NCBI GenBank assembly: GCA_019055375.1
Contig: JAHQIW010004522.1
Coordinates: 248,001-312,000 of the forward strand
DNA length: 64,000 nucleotides
Reading direction: 5' to 3'
Origin: Parelaphostrongylus tenuis
Lineage: Eukaryota > Nematoda > Chromadorea > Rhabditida > Metastrongylidae
This document shows, one piece after another, positions 11,017 through 25,800 of the stretch. The notes under the pieces were generated by a model. It saw only the letters and a program-made list of their open reading frames with translations. It did not search any database and was not told the DNA's origin. Position numbers and translations under genes: made by a program. Positions within the stretch are counted from its first letter, which is position 1. Each line of letters opens with the position of its first letter.

Positions 11017-13660
11017 AAAAAACACTGTGTAGACGGATCAGATGAAGTGTCTAAAAAACAATTAAATCAATTTTCTCTACACGGCAAAAAATTTCGAGCT
11101 GAAGCACAAAATTTGGCAAAGTACAGCTCTATTTATTACCAGCAGACATAACTCGTATAGCAACTCCCACAAGGCTTTTCTTTCTATTTTAAACCTTTCG
11201 ACCCGTGACTGCCGTGCAAACATCGTTAATCGTTTGGGACTCGTAGTGCGGTGAGTTTGAGCTGAACTATTTTAGGTTGCGCCACGGAGAAGACATAGGA
11301 GGAGTTATTGTAATCACATGTTATCGTTGTCTTTCTGTCAAGTCGATATACTGTCTGATACTGTTGTAACATCGGCACCGAGTACTGAATGATCACCAAT
11401 TTGCGGTCCTTGCTGGGGAGCGGTGGGAGCGATCACCAGGTGAAGGAACTGTACAACAAGACACGTGGGACTCGCCACCGAGGGCAATACACACTGTCTC
11501 ATATTTAATCACCGTCCTTTGTACGTAGTCCCCTAGGCCCTCAATTCCGACAACCCAGTGGACGCTCTCCTTGGTAGGCTTACGAAGACCACGTGAATCA
11601 TCAACACATCCGTGTTCCATATAAATTTATAGCGCCCTACGGCCACTACAGCACTTACAGAAAGTTCGCGCACGACAACTCAGCATCGACGCCGATGCGT
11701 CCACGTCTCTATCCGTCTTATCTTGCTGTTGTCTTCAGCTTATGTGGTTGATTGTCTTTTGTTCCTTGCATCTCATTCCGAACCCATCGTTTCGTAGACC
11801 TGTGTTCCTTTAGTTTCAATCAGTCGATTAATATGGAACCGAACTTGTCATTACGCTTGAGTATGATTGCTATATCCTAGCCATTTGTCGCATTAGAAGA
11901 CATAGTTTATCGCTACTCAATCTATTTGTGAGATCGCACTGTGAATGCTTACATATTGTTTGATATTGTTATTGTAATATTCCTGTTTATAGGTCGATCA
12001 TAAAGTAGAGTTTCATCGTTCTTATAACCGGAGATCACCAAGAATTCTTTGTTATTCACTGTTGTTTATTGCATAAATCAATAAGCGAATCACGTGTCCG
12101 CAAAAGAACGGGCAACAAATTCCCTAGAGTCCGTGTGGCGTTGAAAGGCGAGGAAAGGGTCAGAACCGCTATCGAAATATCTCTGAAGATGCCCTAAAGG
12201 GCAAAAAATGACTAGGAACTCCATAGCTATATCGTTTTGTGCAAATTTCAAATGTACAAAATATGCTCAACTTAGAAAAGGTTTCCCTGAAGAGTGTGAT
12301 TTGGAACAATCTGCACCTCAAACTAAATTTCTATCTTGTGGGCTCAAATACTGATTTGAACAGCATATGTGTTATCTCACTGATAATGAAACATGAATTG
12401 CACAAAACATTCGATCGCCCACCTAAAAGACTAAAATGGGTTCTTTTCTGTTAGACGTCGACAGATGAAGAGACGAACCTTTTTGCTAAAGAAGAATTTT
12501 TCATAAGAGTGTTAGTAAAATCATTCGAAAGTTTGAAAGCCTTGTTACTATGTTGCGTGCTCCTTTTTTGAGAATACTGTCTATAACTATGTAGAATTCA
12601 AAATAAAATTACGTTTTTAACACTGGCTACGTGCTTTTACTGCTACTTTGATGAAAGTGTGAGAAGCATAAAAAAGTGTCAATAATTTTGAAGTCATACT
12701 TTTATTTGTTGTCTCTTCCAAAGCAAAGAAGAAATCCCAAATCTAATACAGAAATTGCATTTTACATGTGCGCCGCGCCAACGACGATCGATCGCGGCTG
12801 CGTGGCACCTACGTTCAGCCCCACTTCTCTTCAGCGCACATAACATACGACAAATGATACCTCCGCGTATGTGAAATTCAATATTATTTCCTTCCCTACA
12901 CACCGGTGAAACGGTCTTTCCGAAAAATGAACATAAGGTTGAAATTGTTGAAAGTTGCCCTATCGAAATGTAACTCACAATTTCAGGAAACAACTCAGTC
13001 TTGAGATAATATGTGCGTGCGAGATACAAATGTTATCTTTCTGCTACAGCAAGTTAAAAGGGGTTTTTTAAGAAATGGATACACACAGCATAGTAGCCAG
13101 AAATTCAGCCTCTCGAATGATTGTTGATACTCCCACAAAAAGTCCATGCCCAACAAAACGGATCATTTCGTCATTTATCACCATCTAACGAAAAAGAATT
13201 CTGAAGTATTAAAGCTAATTTGCTGTTACAATTAATTTTCACTAATTGAACATTGCCGGGTTGAAATGCAATGAACCCACCGAAGTAATAACCACCGAGA
13301 GCCAAAATTAGTTTTAGCTTATTATAAAGAGCCTTAGCAATACAAATTGCCTCTCGTTACCAAAATTACATGAAAGTCAGACATTCAAGTATTCAGTTTT
13401 AGTAAAGAAACATCAATGATAACAGCCAAATTAGATATTTATATCAATCAGTACTCTCTGATCACAAGATATAGTGATGGACTTCATTCACTGTATATCT
13501 CCTCTTTGGTCCTACTGCGTTTGAAATTTTCTTCAACAGTATACAATCAAAATATCATTTGAATGTTATCAAATCGATAGTTCCTTCATTTAATCCAATA
13601 TTCGTCCCACTTGTTTAGTTGATTGTTTTCGAAAGATAACCTCTATTACTTGTAAAGTAA
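11017..13660. other. No gene recognised; one GC-richer frame
   Basis: A minus-strand open frame at 11393-11620 (MEHGCVDDSRGLRKP...) stands out for higher GC and protein-like composition, but I cannot place it and see no flanking exons. It could be a retroelement remnant. 12694-13029 (minus) is another anonymous frame. The rest is featureless. Confidence 0.35.
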
Positions 13661-13661
13661 T

Positions 13662-14480
13662 GTGAATGAGTCAATGTTAGAGGATGTGAGAATGATTTTG
13701 TCCTGTTTTCAAGAGAATCGAGACGGCTATCTGCCGTGGTGGTCCTGCAGGTGCCATCTTGATACGGATCTAAGAGAGGTGAAAGTGGGAGAGCGCTACG
13801 ATAAAACTACAAAATACTCAGTAATATATAGAATACTGCTCACAGATTGTTTCACCTTGTCTACTACTCTTCAGCGAAACTGACTGTTGAGCAGTTTTAA
13901 AAGTCAAACCAGTTAATGAAACATGAATTCTAGAAAATATACGAGTTTTTTGTAACAGATTAAAGTGCTTGAGCTGTCATTCTGTCAGGATTGTAAAATT
14001 TTACCAAACACAGCTGGATCAGAGTACGGCAAAGTCAGTCAGTACTAACCACAACGAAATAGTACCAAATGCTATTCAATGAGTATCATCTTCTAGAGCT
14101 CCTTTGATTGAAATTTTCTTCGATGAAATGCTGAAAAAATATCGCCAAAATGTTTCTAAATCGACTGCTTCTTTATTTTCTCCATTGAAACCTGACATCA
14201 CATCATCCAGCCATTTACGCTTGCATATTCGTTCGTTCATGAGAGATGACGGCTACCATCTGTAAGCACTCCATTCTAGTAAAGCAGATCAGGCAGTGCA
14301 TAGCTGTGGGAATCATAGCTCCCAGTTCTTAGAAGAAACGATATGACCACCTACCGTCAGTGATCTGCAGATGCTGCGGTGACACGAATTTGGTTGAGTC
14401 GAACGTGGAAGAGAACCACGATGAAACTGCAAATCACTTAGTTCTGCATTGGATAGCTCCCAAATCGCTTCAAGTTATCT
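13662..14480 (+). pseudogene. Two remnants of a non-LTR retroelement C-terminal region
   Basis: 14335-14460 reads RYDHLPSVICRCCGDTNL, then ENHDETANHLVLHW. This resembles the C-x-x-C...ET..HLLLHC motif downstream of many LINE reverse transcriptases. A related diverged segment lies at 13725-13835 (GYLPWWSCRCHLDTDLREV, then ERYDKTTKYSV). The two look like separate decayed copies. Family not assigned. Confidence 0.35.
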
Positions 14481-15050
14481 ATTACTCAACACCGAAATAA
14501 ATTTAGAGCAGATTCCAGGATATTTTTCAAGTGAGTAACAGAATTGAAATATTTCAACTCATTTATTGCAATTCAAGAAGTTTTTTTGTCAGTTTCCTAG
14601 GATAAATCGACAGCTAAAGGGATGTAAAGGTCATAAGTTGCGTCATTTTTACAGAAATGCCTCTTTACTTACTTTTCACTTGATTAATTACAAATCACCT
14701 TTGACTTTAGCAAGGTTCTTTGGTAAAGAGACTTGTCTTAAACACTAATGTGGGGATTTTTGTTTCTGAATCTACTTCGTAAGTTATCTACTAAAAATTT
14801 TAAAGAACAATACTAAACCAAAATGAAAAAGTTGGGCACTCACAAAGATCATACTTCTTCACAGTGTTATCAACTTTTTCAAACACAACAGCTTTCTAAC
14901 AGTGACCTATTGCATATCATTATGCAGAACATCGCGTGCGCAGTACAAATTTACATACCCCATCTACTTAATTTGTAAATGTATATTTGTTGCTCAAATA
15001 AATGCTCAAATGAATATTTGCTTAAACACAAAAGAACGGATTCATTCTAA
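14481..15050. other. No gene recognised
   Basis: AT-rich sequence with no repeat match or plausible exon. The lead-in to the RTE fragment (from about 14990) may be part of that element but is too decayed to be sure. Confidence 0.4.
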
Positions 15051-15059
15051 ATGTCGCAT

Positions 15060-15495
15060 TCACCTCATCCGCAATCAACTGAATAAAATAAATATTCGCG
15101 AATGCTCCAATTACGCTTATCTAGCTCGCGTAGTCAGCATGACGAACGACTTGCGTCCAGAGTTGAGCAGGAGGAAGCGAGAGCTTAAGGAACGTTCGAG
15201 AGCATTGAGGAAGTGGTGGAAGAAGCAAAGAACATTTAGCTTATTGCCTATCTTTCGACACTAGTGGTTACTTTGGCCTTAACATATGTTTCGAGAGCCT
15301 GATAACTATGTAAGCCAGATAAAAGATCACTTGGCGCTATTGGACAACTGGTCAAAAGTTTTATGCTAAAAGTATCTCGCAAATGGAAGAAGTCCGAGAC
15401 CCTGATCTGCGTCAGCAATCGAAAATTGAAGACGTCGTTCTACTTTTACGTTATTGCAAATAAGGTGGAGCGGACACGTAATACGATAATGCAAG
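15060..15495 (+). pseudogene. RTE-type LINE 3' fragment
   Basis: Reads HLIRNQLNKINIRECSNYAY, then LARVVSMTNDLRPELSRRKR, with a frameshifted continuation (ARRITWRYW-like, DLRQQSKIED). This parallels 35050-35440 of the larger RTE copy (VNMMNDLAAELR..., DLRQQSKIEA). It represents the end of the RT ORF only. Stops and frameshifts make it a dead fragment. Confidence 0.65.
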
Positions 15496-16842
15496 ATGTG
15501 AAACACATAACAAGAAGTTTATTGACCTGATGGTCCAACATTCTCATATGAAGTCTAGAAGAAAGGTATGGTACTCAAGAACTTTCTAGGGGAGGAGGAC
15601 CTACTGAGCCAGTCTTTTACGCTCCAGGAAATAATGAAAATTGCATGGCGCCCGCTAGAGTCATTCAACGATCAGCGCTACGCAGGTGATACGTGTGGTA
15701 CAGCGTGTAAATGCAGTACATATGCAGTGCGTATACAATACACACGCACCTATGTATATAGCACATATATGTTTACTTTGTGCACTAAATGTTCTGTAAA
15801 ATGGAATGTACAAAATTACATATGACTGCGTTAAGAAAATATCAAGGCACCCAGAAAAAGTTTGACGCCTAGAGTTGTAAGCATTTTTGGATGGTATAAA
15901 CAGTGCGCTGAGGTGCTTTCTTGGAATTCTTATGATTAGCCAGTAACTTGAAAATGTAGATGTATATCCTCAGCTGATTCAGGATAAGCTATCTCTTAAT
16001 ATTTTGCTTGTCGAAGCATTTGGATGAGTCGAACTAGCGAGTAATTATGAGTACTCCAGAAGAGACTTTGTACACCGAAACCGATCATCAAAAATTGTTT
16101 GGTTTTCATAGGCGTGACTTCGTCATAAGTGCATTCACACTTTCATTCGACGGGAGCGTCATAACTATGTGCCTCCGTTTTAATGTATATCTTCCGTGGA
16201 ATCCAGAAGAATACGCGCTTAAGTGGTTTTCCGAGACCTCCGCCCTATCGCAAGGTTTTCAGAAAGGGAAAGAACATAAGGGAGGAGATGTAGCCCAAAA
16301 AAGGTCACCTTCTAGAGGGAAAAACTCAAAGGAGTCTTCAATTTTGCTTAAGCACTATACTCTTCACACAGTCCTGAAAGTGTCAAAGTCAAAACCCCGG
16401 GACAACTTCAAATGAGCCCAGCGCTTGTTTCCAATTAGGGTCAGCTTAAGGTAAAATCTTTTAGCGGTTTTCTACGCTTTAGAACAAGTGGCCGCGTTTA
16501 TCAGTTTTATTAGCTTCACAGTTGCATCGATTAGGTACATAGCATTCTTTCACATAATCACCATCATTGGAAAAATTCGCCAATCTAAAATTCGCCTCTA
16601 AATGAGAGTCTTTGTTCATAGCGTGAAAGAAGTTTCGATGATAAGATCAATCATGTCAATGTGTTTGTCAGGTGGAAATTGCTAATAGTAAATAATGGAA
16701 ATTTCATGTTTTCTTTGTGACTGCTTACCTGACTGAATATTCATAATCCTCTCTCATATTATAACTTCCAATACGATGCCATAAGTCATCCTTGAATGTA
16801 CAACTGAAGTAGTATTAAAGCGATATTAATGTCTGTACTCAC
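15496..16842. other. No gene recognised; one unassigned 122-codon frame
   Basis: A plus-strand frame at 16047-16415 (MSTPEETLYTETDHQKLFGF...) is one of the longest non-repeat frames here, ending in a Lys/Ser-rich stretch. It shows no motif I recognise. The final exon of srx copy B should lie here on the minus strand but was not identified. Confidence 0.3.
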
Positions 16843-19800
16843 CCGTCCAGGGCAAGACACAGCTCCCATAAGAGTGTTCCAGTAAAGAATATGGCCCATT
16901 TGTTTTCCAGTCGCGGGAAAATCAAATAGGCACTCATTTCTTGGAGGATGAACAACGCATTTTGGTACACTGTCTGCAACGATGGAACTCGTTCAAGAAG
17001 TCTTTTTGATATAAAATAAGCAGTGATTATGTAAGTGCCTTACCTGTTTGAAGAAGCGCACCTCCATTTGGCGCCTTTTTCGTTGCGTAACATTTGAGTG
17101 AGTAGTATTGGAATTATGAAAATTTATTCAATTAAGACACCAAAAATCTTTATCGTACCATATCTTCTATACAAAAATCGAGAAACCGTACGTTGTTAGC
17201 TACTAATTGTTAAGGCGTGAGTGCAGTAAGCCTCACATACTTCTATTTTCCTATTGAGCAATTTTGTCACCTATGCTATGTTGCTCTACTAGGGTGATGA
17301 CAGCTACCAATCATCTGCATGTAACTGATGTCAAATAGAAAATGGGATTATCAAACGCTTGCTTAGTAGGTGAAACTCCAGTGGGGAAAACTTTTCTTAG
17401 TATCCTGTAAAATGGCACAAAGAGCGACCTCTCTACTCACTGAGGCGGTAGGTTATCGAGAACGATGTCTTGATGTATTTCAACTAGTTTTCTTAAGAAA
17501 CTGCGAACAAATCATGCTAACGTTGAAGGAAAGTCGACTACTCAGAGATCGGATAGTGCGTAACTAAGGATCGCGCACTCACGACCGAACTTGCGTAAAA
17601 AACTTCGGAACGGCGATGACAGAAGATCCAAGGAGAGAAGAATGATGGCCGAAGATGAAGAGCGTGGAGAGAGCATTTACAAAGCACACTAAAGCTTCGG
17701 CGATTATTCATCATGTTTGCACTCAGAAGTCTAGGTGGAACACATATAGCTTCTAGAAAAGCGATAATTAACATCAGTCCCAATTACTACGCGGATCTCT
17801 TCGATAGTCAGTTTTCTCACTGTCTTGTGAATTATTAAAGAATGATTCGTTGTACAACTGAACATTTCGACACCTATAGAATATTCTACCAGCTTTCGTC
17901 ATGTCTTAACAGCCCAATTCTACACACGTCACTTGTTAGAATGCGAATCATTAAACAAACACTCGAGAATGCAAGCAGCAAGTACTGACCAGATAGATAA
18001 CAATTGGCCGTTTTTGGCAACGCTTGTGGAAGGATTGGTTTGCTACTAAATACCACACAAGAAACCGATCTTCGCCGTAGCCTCATACACGATGGAATGA
18101 ATCCCCACGAACGTTGTGTCTATCTGGGTCGAAAAAGTCACTATATTAGCACTATGTTTCGGCATTAAGCAGGAAAAGCGAGTTCTCTGAGAGTACTAAG
18201 CAACATCGAGATTGTAGTGATAAGACTAGAAAAAGACAGATTAAATATCTAGTTTTTCAGTTAACGATTCCTCTGCCTTAATGTATACGTCAGGAATCCA
18301 GTTGTTATAGTAACAGGGTGGAAGGTCGTTCCACACTGTCCTAAACATGGAATTCAAGATCAAGAGTACTTCGTATCTTCAACTAAAAGAAGAACTCTAA
18401 ACTTCCGACTTATCTCATAGACTGAAATGCGAAGACACTATTCTTCAAACATAATGCCGGAATTCTGGTAAAGTATACTTCATCTGGCAAGAGCCAATGT
18501 GCAGGACGCCAGTGAGTGGATTCGTCGTGATGCCCAAAGCGTAGCAGGATGATGACTGATGCCATAATCAAGGCTTTTTAAGTAGTCCTTAGAGTGACGA
18601 AAACCTACCGGACACTCTTGCATACGACTGAGACACATTCATGGAGGTTTCATGCGAGCCTTCTCAAGTCACTCTACAATCGACGGGGCGGCAATGGGTG
18701 TTAGAGGGGACCACTTCTTTGTCACTAACCTTGTGTTTCAACCTTAAACAGATTAAAGTAGTGCCATCGAATATGAGTATTGAAATGAATACGACTAGAG
18801 CGGTGTAAAAGTAGATGAAATTAGTAATGATGTAACCGCACGATGTATCGGACTCCCTCACCGTCCACATTATCGTATCAAAGAAAATAAAACAAGTGTC
18901 GGCTGAAAGAAAACCGACATGTTTGAGGAAAAAAAGTTTTTCAAAAATTTATGCACTGCCATATGTCTGGAATTAATTACAAGTATTTCGTCACTCAAGA
19001 AGGTCAGTTGTGATTTGACGTGGTTGCAGGCGTGCACAACTTTTGATAGCTGTTAAAAACGCTTATGTACCCGATGTGGTAGCAAAACGTATCATGTCTG
19101 CTGTAAAAAGAAGAGTACCTTCAAAGCAGTTTTCAATGATATTCTTTAATATCATGATGCCTTATTGATGACGACGGCTAAACAAGTGTCACTCCCCCCG
19201 CTGTGGACTAATGGTACCAGACATGTGTGAAGGATGGAAAAAATTATGATAACATGCACTGATGTAAGCCCACCCATGAAAATACATTCCAAATAAGTAT
19301 TCCTACATCCTCAGTGAGGTAATATAGATTATCCGTTTGTAGCTAATCAATCACCAACAATACTTTTATTTTTTATTCGAATCTCAAAAGGAAATATGTA
19401 AACGGAGTTCTTTATGTATGCTTTTGCCGCGACCGCGGCAGATTTCTTATCTTTGAACAAAATCTTTTTCGTCAACTACAAAATTATAATACTCACTCCA
19501 AAAAGCGGTACTGCATAAAGGAAACCGAGCATCCAGCAGAATAAGACCACAGAAGAGGTGCTTTTCACGGTCAATAAGTTGACACCTTGTAGAGGAAATA
19601 TGATGACGATGATTCTATTCACAGCGATAGCAAGATGAGAGTAGATACATACGAACCAGAACATGCTCACCAGTATGCCGAATAGTTTGCCTAGCAATTC
19701 GGTTGCCAATTTGCTTTCTCTAAAATGTCTATGCTCTATTATTCCAGTATTTAAAACGCTTCATAGTTTTGACCCAGTTTCGTAATTAAATCTTATTAGT

Positions 19801-22800
19801 TTCTCTTCTACTACGCATGCTGCTATGCACTAACGAAAGTAGTTCCAGCAAGGTGAAGCTGACTGTTTCACATTGTTTTTCACACTACATTTATATAATA
19901 TTTTTGGAAAGGGTTTACATCGATCTTCAAATAATGATTCGGTTACTTCAGGAAATAATGCTGTTGTATTGTCGGCAATGATTTTCAAGAGTTGTATTGT
20001 TAAACGTGATATCCTACAGATTTTCGTAAACTACAAGCCTAATCATTTACAGCAATGTAATCGGAGTGATCCAGAAGACGAAGAGGAGCAAAGCACTTAT
20101 ATTGGCGATGCTGTTTGAGAGGCACAGTAGACCAAATGAGTTCCGCAGTGAAGGAGTGTACCGCACAGCTAGAATGACGAAGCCATTTGAGACCAGTCCA
20201 AACACTCCTACCTGGAATCCATTGAATTTGGTTTTTCTTTGCAGCAATTTATTAGGCTGAAGATCAAGTTCCGTCGTATTTCTTTTGCTATCTTCATTTA
20301 TTTACAGTATACTTAGTTCTTGTTCTTTTTGATTGTATTCGATGACATTCGGAAGCTCGTAACCACATAAATCTGAAAATGTGAGCTATTTCATTTTTAC
20401 AATTGCATGAGCAAATGGAATTTTTTCTATTTGCCAGCTTTTAGCAGTGGTATGATATTATAGATAACCCAGTGATGTAGAGTCACGTGCAAAACTTTTG
20501 CGTCAGGAGGGACTCTAAACCCGTATCTCACTCTATCTGCTCTAATCCGTTGCATTACTGACGCCCATATTGCATAGCACTTTTTCTAAGCTACAGCGCA
20601 TCTATCTGTCGGCCGCCGACCGAATTTCATTTGGTCATCAATACCTAATATCTGTCAGCGTGATTGGGATCAATGTCGATTTCGATACCAGGGCCAGACC
20701 GTTGACGGTTGGCGGCTGACAGATAGATGAGTTGCAGCGTAGAAAGACTGGTGTGCAAAATGGGCGCCTGTAGTGCAACGGGTCACAGCACGCGTTCCCA
20801 TATAGAGTGAGATGTGGGCTGTAGTCCCGCCTGAGCAAAATTTTACAGTTATATTGGAAATTTTTTTAGTTTGCGGTATGGCCGACTGGTTGAGACATGT
20901 GCTTCGGCGTCGACAACGAACGTCCTATCGGATGCCACAGACAGGTTATCCTACAGATTTTAAGGAGATGCGCTTGTCCAGTATCCCATGACCTTCAAGA
21001 AGTAAACGAAAAACGAATTGAATGTTAGAAGTACTCGGATTCGCATCGTGAAAGAACTATGAGACGAATCAGCTGATGTAAAACAGGTTCTCCATAACAT
21101 CAGCGACTTTGGCAAAGCGCTTTCTTGCCAAAGAATGTTGCAAAGGTCTGAAAAGATGGTGATCACTTGAAAATGTCAAACCCCCAATTTGTGAACGAGC
21201 GTTGTTTTCACGCCGCTTCGAGAAGGCTATCGCAGCCAATCTTAACGCATTGGTGTCGCCTTTGAGCAACTTTTTGCTCCATCTTTCTGCAGTCCGGAAA
21301 TCATTCGATTTGTGGCCAAGTGCTCAAAATAGTTTTGTGCTGCTTTGAGGACAAAATGATCCAAGAGGGACTCTCAAGAGGAGCTCGCAATTTGAGTTTC
21401 GATGAGTTGATTTGAAGTAAAAAAAAATCCCGTACAGTCGCAGAACATAGAAAGACATACGTATTTAGATTTTCGAAACCGCAAGTTTTCAACTCACATC
21501 AAGCACAATGAAAAAGACCCAAAAATAAACTCTTCTTAAATAAACAAAAATAATAAAAAATTTAACAGAACTTAGTCTACAACCTAATAACTCCGCAATT
21601 TCTATCTGATCTTCAGTGCTGGCAAGCAGAACTGCTTCACATTTTATGTTGCTCAGTATTTAATGAGGAAATTTTGACATGCATCTTTGAGATTTCATCT
21701 TATTTTAAAGGAAATTTAATACTCTAAATAGTGTTCTCAAAGTCTATAGATTTTTGAAGCCAGGGGCAAGTTTATGCATTCCGGTTGCTGTCTAGTTTAG
21801 GTGGTAAGATATTTGTTAGAGGCATTTTCGACCTCAGTGTGACTTCCGCAACATTTTTCACAGATAAAACTGTCGAGAGAGTTGGAATAGTAGCTAGTCG
21901 AGTATGGTTTCAATGAAATATATTTTGAAGTACAGCTCGTTCAGCGCTAGCAGTGATGGTTCTGTGGTATCGAGGAGAAGGATTATTCAATTTATGCACC
22001 ATTAACTGCCTAACTCCTCTGACTATCCATTCTCCCTAGAATTTATTCTTGAAAGCAGTCATTACGCTTACAGCGAGCTCTCTCCAAGTTCTTGAGCAGC
22101 TGAGCGCGTAATCGCCATGAAAAGAACATAATAATGTGCATTTGTCAACTCTCTCTTAGCCCAGTAGCTCTTCAACGAGCCATTTGTGTTCCTCTAGAAC
22201 CAATTTCCAACATTTTGTTCAAAGGAATTCGTCGTTTGATATCCATTTTATGGCTAAAAATCTTGAAAATACAATTTTCTTGGAAGCCTCCTCACTTGCC
22301 AATGCTTGTCGATCAGCCGATCCTAACGCCCCTACATAGAGTTGACACAGATCTGCTTTTTACTCGCGCCATTGAGTGAAAATATCTCTGAATGGGTAGC
22401 AATGTACATTCAATTTCTCTTAGCTGGTTTCATCAAATATATCATACCTTTCGTTTCAAATGTTTCGTTAGAGCACGCTCAAATCATTACGCCTAATATT
22501 TATTTTGAACCTATGGAGCAAAATCAAGGGTGGGTCATGTTTGATCTGCAATTTTATTAGGTGAAGTGCTAGAGTAACCCAGTGCAGAAAATTCGAAAAT
22601 CTTTCGAACAAAACATGTAGACCAGCTTCGTCCAAAACACCACAACACCGTAAACGGAATCCTTGAGAGTCAATCTAACATCAATAATGTGCTAGATCAA
22701 TCAGGGTCACCGTGTTAGGAGGCATGACTCTTCCCGATAATGCTCGCTCACTCTTGTAAATGGGCCCATGATTCTCACCAGCGCAACCGATTTCTAAGGA

Positions 22801-25800
22801 AACCTTGTGCGGTATCGCATGCAATTTGCAAGAATTCCAAAATCAACTCCGCTATTAGGCCAGACCAAAATTATCCAGCTCACACTAACAACAAAGCGTA
22901 GGGGCAATACCAACACCACCTTTTCCTCGAGCGTTCTTTAGGCAGCAAGACCCCAATATCAAGGTGGACATCAATTTTCGCATATCTTCGAACGAAACTC
23001 TTGAAATCCTTAATCTCCACCGCAGAAAATGTTTAGTTTCAATCTAAGGTCAACACAAAAAAACGCCATGCAACAGATACGGGAGCTAATAAATTTTAAA
23101 ACAATTAGGCTATCAGTTAGTGACAAGCGAGGAAAGTTCGTGATGATTCCAAATCAATTGGATATTGCGATAACGAAAAAACATCAAAAAACACCACGCT
23201 TTATCGCTCATCATTTGAAAAGAAATTCCAGAAAGAATATCGGAAATTGAACCAAAAATAGGAAAAAGTAGCATTTTCGGTTGGATTAAGACCTTCCGTT
23301 ATCTCTCAACTAAAACATAGTCCACCCGTCATCTCCCGTCTTATACTTACTTACTAAACTTGCTCAACTAAAACTTAGTTCACCCGTCATTTTCCGTCTT
23401 ATACTTACTTATTGAACATCATAATTTGGTATGCACTGATGATCTTGTCTACTCATTCATCAGATTTCAAAGTTGGACCCATCATCAGCTGCGTAGGCAG
23501 GCCAACGGATAGGATAACGTGGTTCTTAAACCTAACACTAGTTCAATTACTAAAACACATTCCAGCCTATCTCGCCAACACTTGAGTGTTTCTAGACCAT
23601 TTACGTAGCGCGTCCCCTAACAACGCGTACGTAATGGAATTTTTCGACGCAACCGCCCATTATACAAACGTGTAGAATGAGTTCGCAATGCAGCCATATT
23701 CGAGTTTCCAACGGAGCACGAAAGGACCACAAACATGTATGGCTTCTCCATCCGGCAGAATTTAGCTCTCTGAAAAGAGTGCCTTAACTGCTCAATCTTT
23801 AGATGGTCCGGGAACTATCTTGCCCAAATCAGAGAGCTGGCTATGGGACAACGACTAGCGCCAGCACTTGCTATAGCCTTTATGTCTAAAGTGGAGAGCC
23901 CAGTAACCGATCTACGGCCGTTACTCTACTGTAGGTACATAGATGACTGCTTTGTCGTCTGCTCAACTCAACAGGAGATGGACAAACGTTTTGAGTTGCT
24001 GAACAGTCAGTCAGAGTTTATAAAATTCACCCATGAAAAACCGAAAGCAAATTGGCTCCCACTTTTGAACGTTCAGGTTAGCCTGTCCAAAAACTCCTAC
24101 AATACGAAATGGTACCGAAAACCAAACAACGAAAACATCTTGATTCATTACCTACCAGCTCATGCTTAACACCTAAAACGCGTGCTTCTGAAGAACATGT
24201 TCGCAACAGCGACAAATGCGTGCACAAGGAAAAGAACATAAGGCAGATTCCTCAAGTCGCGAAAAATAGCCATCTCACATGGCTACGATACGATAGGAGC
24301 TTCTTAGGTTAGATTTAGAGCAAATTCTACGCTCCCAAACGGCAAGTATGGCAAAAATAAGTTTCCTTTGCTCCTGCCTTTTATCTCTTACAAAATAAGT
24401 GCGGCTATTGAACGCTGCCTAAGAAGAGCAGGTTTGGATAATTCGGTAGCAATAGTTGAAATACTCTCAAAGACTGTAAAGCACCAATTAGTCCGCAACC
24501 GACTGTATGACCGCCTCTGCGAAAGCAATAACTGCAAAGTTTGCCCATACGGCAGAGACGGCGACTGTATGAGATTGGGTATACTTACCTAATCTCTTGC
24601 GAGGCATGCGGCTATGAGTACACTGGCGAAACGCGTAAGCCACTATTCCTCCGTGTAAAAGAGCACCTAGCTGGGTTACGCAACTGTGATTCAAAAACTC
24701 CACTAGGCACTCATAGGGACTAAAAACAAGCCGGAGTAATGTTTGGCATCAAATTCACGATCCTCGCACAGGAATCAAAACATCTGCGCGCAAAACCTTA
24801 GAAGCCTTTCAAATATATAGTAAAGGCCCAAAAATGAACCGAAAAGAAGAGTGTCTCGTAATCACGCGTGACGTCGAAGCAAACCTCAGGCTGATTTTTC
24901 CGGCCCGAGTTAGGCACAGCCGACTGATGCACTGACCCTAGGCGACTGATCTTCAATGAATAAATGATAGACTCAAAACATAGAAAGGGTAAGTGTTTTA
25001 GAATGAAGATTCTACTATGCCATCCATGACACATTTCTAACGTTTTCTGCTAGGGCTATGGAGGTTTTGGCTTAGTGGATTCTGGATCAATGTGATCTTT
25101 TTAGGTCCTGAAGGAGGCAACTCGCCGAATCGTTAGCCACCTCGAATATTGTATATTTAAGGTGCATTATTAAACGTATTGTTATATGCTTCGCTAGTAT
25201 TTGATAAATAAAATTCATAACACCTCGGAAGGCTAAACAGGAATACTTATTTTTGAACTATTCATGTGCCCTGTTATGGGCGCTTTTAAAATGCAATACA
25301 CGTATTTTGGCCTTGCATAGCCTCGCCAGATGCACGGTGTTTTTCGTCTTAGCCAATCCCTCTTGAAAGGAACGCAACCCCTCCATAAAGAAACACTCGA
25401 AACAAAGGGTATGATATATTTGGCAATACCAGCTAAGAGCAATCGTGTGTAGGACGCTGCCTATTCAGTGATATTTTCACTTAATGAAGCGTGTAAATAG
25501 TACGTTTCTGTCTCCTCTATGTAAGGGATTGGGTTCCACTCAAGAGGAATCGGCTAGGACGTAAGGCACTATGCTACCGACGTGGCTGTGCAAGGCCGAG
25601 ACACGTGTATTGCACCGTATAAGTGCTCATAACAGACTACATACAGGGCTCAAAGATTACCATTGAGAATGCAATTCTTATCAACTCAATTATGCAGTGC
25701 GAAGGCATTAGATTATGCATAGTACTTTAACAATAATAAGAGTTGTCTCTTGAAAATATGCGAATATATCAAACTTACAAATTTTGCATTATTGTTGAAA

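Noticed and set aside
11640..12100. LTR of a retrovirus-like element
   Set aside because: Composition and a possible polyA signal are suggestive, but no matching second LTR, primer-binding site or pol sequence was found.
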